Assembly: GCA_015698045.1 (NCBI GenBank)
Contig: BLAL01000077.1
Location: 124,001 to 188,000 of the forward strand
Length of the DNA stretch: 64,000 nt
Origin: Rhizophagus clarus
Lineage: Eukaryota > Glomeromycota > Glomeromycetes > Glomerales > Glomeraceae
Direction of reading: 5' to 3'
The first letter of the stretch is position 1. Each line of letters opens with the position of its first letter. The position numbers and the translations under genes were made by a program. The notes below the pieces were generated by a model. That model saw only the letters and a program-made list of their open reading frames with translations, was not told the DNA's origin and made no database searches. Below are positions 1-10,157 of this stretch, in pieces.

Positions 1-129
1 ATTTTTGCTAAACTGCCGAAACCTTTTGGCATTTACATGCAATAGTTTCGGCATTTTAATTTAATTTGACGATCATTGATTATCATGATCAATCTATTTT
101 TACGGTTTTCTAAACCATAATTTTTTTTT

Positions 130-640
130 TATTTTTTTTTTAGGTTGCTGGACTTCCGGACTTAGAATGTAAGTTGGAAGGGGTGGGGGGAATTTTTTTT
201 TAATATTAAAGAAACGTTACTAACGTTTCTTTCTTTATTTTTTTTAGGTTGCCAGCCTTCTTGGACGAACTGGACTTGGGAAATGTAAGTTAGAAAGGGT
301 GGTGATTTTTTTTTAGGTTGCCGGCCTTCTTGGACGAACCAGACTTGGGAATGTAAGTTAGAAAGGGCGGGGAATTTTTTTTTAATATTAAAGAAACATT
401 ACTAATGTTTCTTTCTTTATTTTTTTTAGGTTGCCGGCCTTCTTGGACGAACCAGACTTGGGAATGTAAGTTGGAAAGGGTGGTGATTTTTTTTTAATGT
501 TAAAAAAATGTTACTAACATTTCTTTCTTTATTTTTTTCAGATTGCTGGACTCCGGACTTGAAATGTAAGGAGAGAGGGAGGGATATTTTTTGAATATTA
601 AAGAAACAGTTTAACGTTTCTTTTATTTATTTTAAGTTGC
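130..640 (+). repeat. Array of exon/intron-like cassettes inside the transposon end
   Basis: About five exon-like islands (starting near 144, 248, 317, 430 and 542; 24-37 bp; core GTTGCCGGCC...CCAGACTTGGGAAT) are each preceded by a T-rich tract ending in AG and followed by GTAAGT or GTAAGG. The spacers carry TACTAAC or TACTAAT inside a small palindrome (for example 211-229), 15-20 bp before the T tract. Island lengths are not consistently multiples of three, which argues against a simple repeated coding exon. The inverted copy is at 17500-18270 and has more units. Confidence 0.8.
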
Positions 641-964
641 AGTTTCCCTTGTTCCTCTTGATCCTAACGTGATCACGATTAAGAAAAGTTTGAGCAAACT
701 TTTCTTAAAATTGTATTATAAATGACTGTAACTTTTTTATTAATTTATTGTAATAAAATACGTAATAAAATAAAAATATTAACAATAATAATTATACTTT
801 TAAACACTTTACAAAAAATTTATAAACTTGATAATGCATTCAATAAATAAGACAATAAAAATTTTTTAACTACATTAAACGAATTAAAAATTTCTAAAAA
901 GAAAAATCTATAAAGAAAGTAAACTCTAAAAAATTTCTTAATACGTTATATAATATGAAATCTA

Positions 965-1205
965 ACGTATTAAAATTTGGATCACATATCGGGTACCCGA
1001 TATGTGTAAGATAGAACTATGCCCGATATATATTAAATAATATATCGGTGACCAATAGTTTAGATATCGGGATCTTGGTAATTAGGCATATTTTGAAGTG
1101 TAATAAATCGGGTACCTGATATGTAAAAATACCCGATATTTATCCGATTAGCCGCCGATATATAAGTCCCTGATATGTACCCGATAGAATTGATTTTGAC
1201 CAGTG
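965..1205. repeat. Subterminal palindromic repeats of the CACTA-like element
   Basis: Repeated variants of CATATCGGGTACCCGATATG occur in both orientations up to the terminal CAGTG. Dense subterminal motifs are usual transposase-binding sites in CACTA elements. The binding role here is inferred. Confidence 0.7.
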
Positions 1206-1539
1206 TTACTTCTTAAATCTACGAATTGAGTTTGCGTAGATTGGTCAATTTGGGATATTATGTTTGTGTAGAGTTTATAATAGATATACATGGATTTATT
1301 TTTAAAAAATACTAATTTCAGTAAATTAAATTACTCGGTATTTACCAAAATTTATTTTATTTTATTTATTTTTCACTTTTTTTTGGTATTTTATACCAAA
1401 TTTATTTATTTTTATTATTCTTTTTCGGGTTTTAATACCCTAATTCCAAAAGTCTGGTCATGTTTTTCGCCTGGCAATACTACAAAAAAAATAAAAAAAA
1501 AACAATTAATTAGTTAAAAAAAATACTGAAAAGCACTTC

Positions 1540-3325
1540 CCCCACCCTCCCTTACCTTAATTCCAAAAGTCCGGTCATGCTTTTCGTCCGGCAACACTAC
1601 AAAAAATAAAAAAAAATCAATACTTAATTAATTAAAAAAAAATAACAAAACACCTCCCCCAACCCTCCCTTACCTTAATTCCAAAAGTCTGGTTGTGCTT
1701 TTCATCTGGCAACACTACAAAAAAAAACAAAAAAAAAACAATTAATTAGTTAAAAAAAATACTGAAAAACACTTCCCCCACCCTCCCTTACCTTAATTCC
1801 AAAAGTTCGGTCATGCTTTTTGTCCGGCAACACTACAAAAAAATAAAAAAAAGGTTAATACTTAATTAATTAAAAAAAACAACAAAACACCTCTTTCAAC
1901 CCTCCCTTACCTTAATTCCAAAAGTCTGGTCGTGCTTTTCATCCGGCAACACTATAAAAAGTAAAAAAAAATCAATACTTAATTAATTAAAAAAAAACAA
2001 CGAAACACCTCCCCAAGCAACCCTCCCTTACCTTAATTCCAAAAGTCTGGTCGTGCTTTTCATCTGGCAATACTACAAAAAAAATAAAAAAAAAACAATT
2101 AATTAGTTAAAAAAAATACTGAAAAGCACTTCCCCCACCCTCCCTTACCTTAATTCCAAAAGTCCGGTCATGCTTTTTGTCTGGCAACATTACAAAAAAT
2201 AAAAAAAAATTAATACTTAATTAATTAAAAAAAAATAACAAAACACCTCCCCCAACCCTCCCTTACCTTAATTCCAAAAGTCTGGTTGTGCTTTTCATCT
2301 GGCAACACTACAAAAAAAAACAAAAAAAAAACAATTAATTAGTTAAAAAAAATACTGAAAAACACTTCCCCCACCCTCCCTTACCTTAATTCCAAAAGTT
2401 CGGTCATGCTTTTTGTCCGGCAATACTACAAAAAAATAAAAAAAAGGTTAATACTTAATTAATTAAAAAAAACAACAAAACACCTCTTCCAACCCTCCCT
2501 TACCTTAATTCCAAAAGTCTGGTCGTGCTTTTCGTCCAGCAACACTATAAAAAGTAAAAAAAAAGTTAATACTTAATTAATTAAAAAAAAAATAACGAAA
2601 CACCTCCCCCAACCCTTCCTTTACCTTAATTCTAAAAGTCCGGTCGTGTATTTCGTCTGGCAACACTACAAAAAATAAAAAAAAAATAATTAATTAAATA
2701 GTTAAAAAAATACCGAAAAACACTTCCCCACCCTCCCTTACCTTAATTCCAAAAGTCCAGTCATGCTTTTCGTCCGGCAACACTACAAAAAAATAAAAAA
2801 AAATAATTAATTAGTTAAAAAAAATACCAAAAAACACTTCCCCATCCTCCCTTACCTTAATTCCAAAAGTCCAGTCATGCTTTTCGTCTGGCAACACTAC
2901 AAAAAAATAAAAAAAAAGGTTAATACTTATTTAATTAAAAAAAAAATAACAAAACACCTCCCCCAACCCTCCCTTACCTTAATTCCAAAAGTCCAGTCAT
3001 GCTTTTCATCTGGCAACATTACAAAAAGTAAAAAAAAAGTTAATACTTAATTAATTAAAAAAAAAATAACGAAACACCTCCCCCAACCCCTCCCTTACCT
3101 TAATTCTAAAAGTCTGGTCATGCATTTCGTCTGGCAACACTACAAAAAAATAAAAAAAAATAATTAATTAAATAGTTAAAAAAAACACCGAAAAACACTT
3201 TCCCACCCTCCCTTACCTTAATTCCAAAAGTCCGGTCATGCTTTTCATCTGGCAACACTACAAAAAGTAAAAAAAAAGTTAATACTTAAATTAATTTAAA
3301 AAAACAACGAAACACCTCCTCCAAC
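1540..3325 (-). repeat. Tandem array of exon/intron-like cassettes, about 118-bp period, minus strand
   Basis: Roughly fifteen units. Read on the minus strand, each unit has a long T-rich tract ending in TTGTAG, an exon-like island of about 41 bp (core TGTTGCCGGACGAAAAGCAT then GACCGGACTTTTGGAATTAAG), and a GTAAGG donor, followed by a C/A-rich spacer and ATTAAC-like branch sequences. The island shares GTTGCCGG and CCGGACTT..GGAAT with the islands at 130-640, so the arrays look homologous. The short open frames here are by-products of the repeat. The array resumes at 5583 after an inserted element. Confidence 0.8.
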
Positions 3326-5582
3326 TAGAGATGTGATTTGGATGAGATTTTACGATCTGTGATCTGATTTAGATCGATCTGGATTCATCTGACAGATTCC
3401 GGATCAATCCAGAATTTTTTTTACAAAAAATAAAATATTTGGGTCAGATTATAACCCGAACTCAGGTCATGTCAGTGTTAGTTGGCTACCTGACCCGACT
3501 GTTGACCTGACGTATATTTGGGTCAAACAAATATAAAAAAACGCCAAATTATGTAGTTCTGGCATTTTTTTTTTATTTTTAGGTGCCGGAACTATTAGTT
3601 CCAGCATTTTTTTTTATTTTTACATGTAAATGCACCAGAACTATTAGTTCTAGAGCTCCGAATGGATCGGGTAGGGTCGAGTAATTGCCTTGACTCTTGT
3701 ATATATAAAAAAACTGATATAATTATTAAGTTTCGGCATGAAAAAACGCTGGTAATGATAGTTCCAGCATTTTTTTTCAATCTTTCATAACAATATTCTT
3801 AATCGTTTTTAATAATAAAAATAATAAAAAAAATGATTTTTCTTAATCGTTTTTATAATAAAAATAATAAAAAAAAATGATTTTTCTTAATCGTTTTTAA
3901 TAATAAAAATAATAAAAAAAAAATGATTTTTCTTAATCATTTTTAATAACAAAAATATTAAAAAAAATGATTTTCTTGATCGTTTTTAATAATAAAGTAA
4001 TAAAAAAATGATTTTTCTTAATTGTTTTTAATAAAAATATTAAAAAAAATGATTTTCTTAATCGTTTTTAATAATAAAGTAATAAAAAAAATGATTTTTC
4101 TTAATCGTTTTTAATAAAAAAATGATTTTTCTTAATCGTTTTTAATAAAAATATTAAAAAAATGATTTTTCTTAATCGTTTTTAATAAAAAAATGATTTT
4201 TCTTAATCGTTTTTAATAAAAAAATGATTTTTCTTAATCGTTTTTAATAAAAAAATGATTTTTCTTAATCGTTTTTAATAAAAAAATGATTTTTCTTAAT
4301 CGTTTTTAATAAAAAAATGATTTTTCTTAATCGTTTTTAATAAAAAATGATTTTTCTTAATCGTTTTTAATAAAAAAATGATTTTTCTTAATCGTTTTTA
4401 ATAAAAAAATGATTTTTCTTAATCGTTTTTAATAAAAAAATGATTTTTCTTAATCGTTTTTAATAAAAAAAATGATTTTTCTTAATCGTTTTTAATAAAA
4501 ATATTAAAAAAAATGATTTTCTTAATCGTTTTTAATAATAAAGTAATAAAAAAACAATTTTTCTTAATCGTTTTTAATAAAAATATTAAAAAAAACGATT
4601 TTCTTAATCATTTTTAATAATAAAGTAATAAAAAAAAATGATTTTTCTTAATCGTTTTTAATAAAAATATTAAAAAAAATGATTTTCTTAATCGTTTTTA
4701 ATAATAAAGTAATAAAAAAAATGATTTTTCTTAATCGTTTTTAATAAAAATATTAAAAAAAATGATTTTCTTGATCGTTTTTAATAATAAAGTAATAAAA
4801 AAAATGATTTTTCTTAATTGTTTTTAATAAAAATATTAAAAAAAAATGATTTTTCTTGATCGTTTTTAATAAAAATATTAAAAAAAAATGATTTTTCTTG
4901 ATCGTTTTTAATAAAAATATTAAAAAAAAATGATTTTTCTTAATCGTTTTTAATAATAAAGTAATAAAAAAATGATTTTTCTTAATCGTTTTAATAATAT
5001 TAAAAAAAAGCGATTTTCTTAATTGTTTTTAATAATCGTTTTTAATAATGAAAAAATTGTTAAAGCCAGAACTGTAGTTTTGGCGTTTTTTAATCAACAT
5101 TACATATAAAATGCTGGAACTGTGAGTTTCGGCGTTTTTTTTATTTTTACATATATATATGCGCTGAAACTAATAGTTCTGGCATTTTTTTTTATTTTTA
5201 CATGTAAATGCGACAGAACTATTGGTTCTGGCATTTTTATGCTGAAATTAATAATTTTTAGGCGTTTTTTTATATATAAAATTGCAAAAAAAACACTGAA
5301 ACTGATAATTAAATATAAAAAACGTTTCAGCGTTTTTTTATATATTAAATATACCAGTTTTTTTTTATTTCAAAAATTAATTTTTTCAATCTGTTTTAAT
5401 AAAGAAATAAATTTTTTTCAATTTGTTTTTCAATTTTTTAAAATTTTTTATTAAAAATTAATTTTTATAAATAAACCAGATTATACGGATTATCCGTAAT
5501 CTATCCGGATCAATCCAAATCCACGCTGAATCGGATAGATGGGTGGATTATCTGAATCTTCAGATCACAGATCGCATCTCTA
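3326..5582. mobile_element. hAT-like non-autonomous element inserted in the cassette array
   Basis: The ends are inverted repeats (TAGAGATGTGATTTG at the left, TAGAGATGCGATCTG read inward from the right). They are flanked by near-identical 8-bp duplications (CCTCCAAC at 3318-3325, CCCCCAAC at 5583-5590). TIRs starting TAGAG/TAGGG with an 8-bp TSD are typical of hAT elements. The flanks match the array unit, so the element interrupted a pre-existing array. No transposase frame is visible. The interior is a GCC(A/G)GAAC...GTTCTGGC hairpin repeat at both sides of a long AT-rich tandem array. The array also supplies an 8-bp word near the break, so the TSD is likely but not certain. Confidence 0.65.
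3780..5045. repeat. AT-rich tandem repeat, about 31-34 bp units
   Basis: More than 35 units of the form AATGATTTTTCTTAATCG plus TTTTTAATAA with variable A/T spacers. Units are most uniform between about 4080 and 4480 (31-bp period) and longer toward both sides. It forms the core of the hAT-like element. No coding capacity. Confidence 0.9.
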
Positions 5583-6240
5583 CCCCCAACCCCTCCCTTA
5601 CCTTAATTCTAAAAGTCTGGTCGTGCCTTTTGTCTGGCAACATTACAAAAAATAAAAATAAAAAATAATTAATTAATTAGTTAAAAAAAACACTGAAAAA
5701 CACTTCTCATCCTCCTTTACCTTAATTCCAAAAGTCTGGTCGTGCTTTTCGTCTGGCAACACTACAAAAAGTAAAAAAAAAAGTTAATACTTAATTAATT
5801 AAAAAAAAACAATGAAACATCTCCCCCAACCCCTCCCTTACCTTAATTCCAAAAGTTCAGTCGTGCATTTCATCTGGCAACACTACAAAAAAATAAAAAA
5901 AAAATAATTAATTAAATAGTTAAAAAAAACACCAAAAAACACTTTCCCACCCTCCCTTACCTTAATTTCAAAAGTCTGGTCATACTTTTCGTTCGGCAAC
6001 ACTACAAAAAGTAAAAAAAAAGTTAATACTTAAATTAATTAAAAAAAACAATGAAACACCTCTCCCAACCCCTCCCTTACCTTAATTTCAAAAGTCCGGT
6101 CATGCCTTTCGTCTGATAATACTACAAAAAATAAAAATAAAAAATAAATATTTAATTAGTTAAAAAAAAACACTTTCCACCCTCCCTTACTTTAATTCCA
6201 AAAGTCTGGTCATGCCTTTCGTCTGGTAACACTACAAAAA
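5583..6240 (-). repeat. Continuation of the minus-strand cassette array
   Basis: About six more units of the 118-bp cassette, more degenerate toward 6240. The first bases are the duplicated target site of the hAT-like insertion. Minus-strand AG, island and GTAAGG order is kept in most units. Confidence 0.8.
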
Positions 6241-6374
6241 TAAACTGATAAATGATTAAAAAAAAAGATCAGATATTCAGATTATCTGATTAGATCGGCA
6301 AGTTACATGACCCTGCCTTTATACATTTGTGAGTTATATTAGTATTATTCGGGGTCCTGTAATTACGTTTAACC

Positions 6375-6625
6375 AGGTCATATATATTTAATTCGATTTG
6401 ATTTGAATTTGATTTGGATTTGTCAGATTTGATTCGGATTTGATTGAATTAGTTTAAGCTAATTTGAATTTGATTTGAAATCAAATCAAATCTTTTTTTT
6501 TTAATTTGGATTTGAACTCAAATCTTGTTTTGAAGTTTGGATTTGATTTGCAAATCAAAATTATCAAATCAAATCAAATCAAACTTCAAATCAAATCTGA
6601 ATTGATTTGATTTGACCAAATCGTT
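6375..6625. repeat. Degenerate (ATTTG)n/(CAAAT)n simple repeat with palindromic centre
   Basis: Repeats of TTTGATTTGGATTTGAT switch to the complementary CAAATCAAATC in the middle and at the right, so the strand could fold on itself. No gene is visible in it. Confidence 0.75.
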
Positions 6626-6654
6626 TGCGGAATACTACTAATGACTCATTTTTA

Positions 6655-7830
6655 CTCTTTTTTAGACGGCTAGCTCTTTGTGTAGGATTTTAGTGAGTAT
6701 TTTAATTTTTTCATTTTATTTTATAGTTTTTACGATGTTTATTAATAACTTGTTTTACTCCTTTTAGATAGTTGATACTCATGTGGAATTTGGTAGCAAT
6801 GAGACGGTTTTAACAACTCAGCTTTTAGTGAGTTTTAATATTTTTTTTTTATTTTTAATTAAATTTATTTTTTTAATGAATCATGTATTAATATTTTGAT
6901 TATTTTAATTATAGACGGCTAATTTTTAACATCTTTGATATAATTTCGGTAAGATGAAATATTCAGTTTATTTATTTAACGAAACAATTACTAACATTTC
7001 GATTCTTTATTTTTTTTAGGCAAGTTCAGTTTTTTTGACATAAGAATTCAACAAGTATTTTTTTTTTAAGATTTCTTTCACCTTTTAAAAATAATTACTA
7101 ATTTATTTTTCTTTTTTTTAGACAGTTTGTTCTTCAGCTCTCTGGACGCAAAATTTGGCAAAAATGATTTTTGATGAAACTTCAAGTCTTTAGATGTGTA
7201 GATTCGATGGTGTATTTTATTTGTCTTTAATTATTCATTTTATTGAAACTGTATCTAACAGATTCGATATTTTCTTTTTTTTTAGATGTTCTTTTAGATT
7301 ACTATAACATGAGATTTTGGCAAGTAATAACATTTTTTTTAGATGACTTTTTGGCTCTTTAGATGCATAGGATGGGATTTCAATAAGTTAAGGATTTTCT
7401 TAAATTATTTGTTTACAAAATGTTTTACATTAACATTTTGATTTTTCTTTTTTTAGACGGATTCATCAAATATTTATGATAAGAATTATTGATTGAATTT
7501 ATTCTGTTTAACAGTGTTTATTCCTTTTTTTAGACAAGTTTGGACACATGAAATCTGCCAGTATATCTTTTTTTTAGATGGATCTGGACGCGTGAAATTT
7601 GATGGGCAATCAATTATTTTTTTTTAGTTTTTATTTTTTTTCTTTCAGCGAAACGTTTAATAACGCTTTGTTATTTATCTTTTTTTTAGAGAACAATTAT
7701 TCTTTAAGATCTTTAGATATGCAGATTTATAATATGTTTTTTATTGGTTATAATTTTTTATTTTTACAAATCGTTAATTAATAAATTTGTTTTTATTTTT
7801 TTTTTTAGGTTGCCCTTTGACTTTTATATA
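6655..7830 (+). repeat. Degenerate plus-strand cassette array
   Basis: About ten T-rich tracts ending in TTTTTTAG are each followed by an island with remnants of a shared core (GGACGC.TGAAATTTG or GACGG). Several are preceded by branch-like sequences in palindromes: ATTACTAACATTTCG near 6985, ACATTAACATTTTG near 7430 and CGTTTAATAACGC near 7650. Donor GTAAG sites are mostly lost (TGAGT at two places). It looks like an older relative of the arrays at 130-640 and 55010-55790. Confidence 0.6.
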
Positions 7831-8372
7831 ATGTGAATTTAGGATTTTTTAGGATACTTGATTGTATAAATGATGGTTATGGATATAATGATGAATAGAT
7901 TAATGTGAATAATAATAAGTGATAATATATAGATAAATAAATGTTAGATAGAATTTTATATAATATTATAATATGTAGCTATAAATAAAATGTTAATAAA
8001 ACTACTATTATTTGACCTTAAAAAACCTCTAGTTTGACCTATTTATCAATTATATTTGAGTTACATACAGTAGTTGAATATAGTTTTTTTTAGGATCGAA
8101 TAAATATGTAATAATGTCCTAATATAGGTAAAATGATGGTTGAATTTTCTTTCTGAATTTAACATGATTGGCATCGTAAATGTGCCAAAAAAATTGGCTT
8201 CAATTTGACATAGGTTAGATCATTATTCGACCTATATTCAACCTGGTCAAATTTAGGCCAAATTGTTCTTTTTCGACTAGTGGAAACTTATCTCCATAAT
8301 ATATCCAATAAATTGGATTTTTTTTCACATATTTAATTATACATCTAACTACTTGTCTTGTTTTAGTTTTTC
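7831..8372. other. AT-rich spacer
   Basis: No gene, RNA or clear repeat boundary seen. Confidence 0.5.
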
Positions 8373-8591
8373 TCAAACTAGTTTCAACTTCGTAATTATC
8401 AGGAATTTGAAATCCTTTTTGACCTTTGTATATTTAAAATAAGCAGTAGGTAGATATATTTCTTCTTTAATAATATTATAGGTGTAACTTCGTTCAGAAT
8501 TAGAATATTGAATAATAGATTCTTTAGGATAATTATGAATTTCAACAGATTTTTTTTTCTTAACTAGTAAAGGAATATCATTAGTTTCCAT
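8210..8591 (-). pseudogene. Unidentified short reading frame, probably decayed
   Basis: A 72-codon frame begins at 8591 with METNDIPLLVKKKKS. From about codon 55 another frame gives a more protein-like reading (GFQIPDNYEVETSLRKTK, later NPIYWIYYGDKF) down to about 8212, compatible with one frameshift. I do not recognise a family. No introns or neighbours give it a function. It may be a fragment of a lineage-specific gene or of a repeat. Confidence 0.3.
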
Positions 8592-8876
8592 CTTTTTAAT
8601 AAAATAAAATTTTTTTTTTATAAAAAAAAATCCTACAGTGCATATATTATTAAAAAATAGATCTGGCTTTAAATTTTTTAGATATCATGAGATCATTATA
8701 CAAAAAAATTACTAATCAAATTAATAATCTATTTATAGTAAAATGTATTGTTTTTTTTTTATCTTATACTCCCAAAAATATTGGGGGACTTTTCCAATTT
8801 GCCGATATGAGTAAGTTTTATTGTGGTGGTACAATGGACAAGCTTTTGCTGTGCATTCTAACTTATTGTGATATCC

Positions 8877-9170
8877 TTAAATAATTAGAAAGGTGTTAAT
8901 AATGGTAGCTAGAAAAGAAGGTAAAAATAATGGATATTTATGTGTGTCCTGTATAGAATGCTTCTTTCTGTATTTTTCATAAGGGTGATATAATACTTTT
9001 GTTGCAGAATAGTTGTTGATAACCATCTGAAAAGCTGACTCAGTAGTTAATATTGTGTTTAGCTTATCCAGATTATCTTCAAAAAATTGTAATATAAAAG
9101 TATCAAGTTTTTTATTTAATAGTATTAAAAGAAACTCATCTTTTTGGGTTATTAGTGATGAGAAACTCAT
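8877..9170 (-). CDS. Unidentified 97-codon open frame
   Basis: The frame starts MSFSSLITQKDEF and includes a plausible mixed hydrophobic/charged composition (ILLNKKLDTFILQFFEDNLD). No motif or family is recognised. It lies 285 bp downstream of the frame starting at 8591 on the same strand, and the two could be exons of one decayed gene. It could equally be chance. Confidence 0.25.
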   Translation of the reverse strand: MSFSSLITQKDEFLLILLNKKLDTFILQFFEDNLDKLNTILTTESAFQMVINNYSATKVLYHPYEKYRKKHSIQDTHKYPLFLPSFLATIINTFLII

Positions 9171-10157
9171 TTTTCCTACTATTATTGTAGGTTTTCTTGT
9201 AAGAAAGTTGAGTAAAGGTTAAAAATAAAAAATTTTTCTTCTGTAAAAAATTGGTTTACAGATTGATAAGAGAGAGTTCTGAATTAATTACTTATTTACT
9301 ACTACTAATTCTATAATAAATAATTAAAACAAATAATTCTTTAAGAGACAGGTCACATTTAATCAGAGAAAATAATCAATATTCTATAATTAATTTGACG
9401 GGCTTTATAATTAATAAAAAAAGGTTTTGGAATTCCTTTTTTTTTTTACTATAAATTTTTATTCAAACAAGTGAAAAAAACAGTATACAATAATTTTTCT
9501 GACCAAATAAATATTTTATAAAATTTGTATTATAGGTATATATGTATAGTATTAGTAGAAACTGTACAAATCTAACAAAGAATGTGCATATTAAAATTAC
9601 TCAAATAAAACCAAATAAAGGGTTAAAAAACTAAATAAAAACCAAATATAATTTAGTTGTAGTGAAAAATGTTTAAAAACATTTTATCTAATATTTGAGT
9701 TAATAGGAAATTTATCATTGGAATTTCACATTCCTGCATAGAGAAATCAAAGGCGTGAAACTTTAGAAATTTCAAACTTCGCAATGGCTTAGTTAGGATT
9801 GATACTATTAATTATCATTTTTAAAATTAGTATATTATATCATATGATGAGATGACAATCTGGTAAAAAGAGAGTATTAGCTATTTTTTGCAATAAATTA
9901 TGTAAATCGGCATTATTAAAATTTACTGGTTGAGTAGTAATTTGTCTCTTAATTATATTAAATATTATAAATATATAATAACCAATAAAAATTAGTATAT
10001 TAATATAAAATATTAAATTTGTAAATTAATTTAATATAGATAATTTAACTAAAAAAAAAATTAGCAAAACTCTTTTTATTTTATTATAAATATTTTATAT
10101 TTTTTAAAAAATATAATTTATATTATAAATTTATTGTTAAATTATAAATATATATAA
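9171..10157. other. AT-rich intergenic region downstream of GNL1
   Basis: No gene seen. It contains the presumed 3' end of the GNL1 transcript. Confidence 0.5.

Larger units (their letters stand above)
1..1205. mobile_element. End of a CACTA-like DNA transposon, cut by the window edge
   Basis: This segment is the inverted copy of 16915-18375. Both share the terminal sequence GATTTTGACCAGTG (here ending at 1205), a subterminal zone of TATCGGGTACCCGATA-like palindromes, a non-repetitive stretch of about 300 bp, and a cassette array. Similarity runs to base 1, so the element continues to the left of the window. The terminal CACTG/CAGTG and the repetitive subterminal zone fit the CACTA (CMC/EnSpm) superfamily. 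The complete related copy at 16915-21804 has a 3-bp target duplication, which supports that assignment. The other end of this copy is not visible, so its own duplication cannot be checked. Confidence 0.75.

Noticed and set aside
130-640. CRISPR-like array
   Set aside because: The window is eukaryotic, units are not separated by unique spacers, and the repeats carry splice-type borders.
1290-1517. 75-codon plus-strand frame
   Set aside because: Low-complexity Phe/Tyr/Ile translation of a T-rich stretch running into the cassette array; no gene features.
5122-5454. 110-codon frame in the hAT-like element
   Set aside because: Translation of the hairpin repeat and T-rich DNA; repetitive peptide with no conserved motif.
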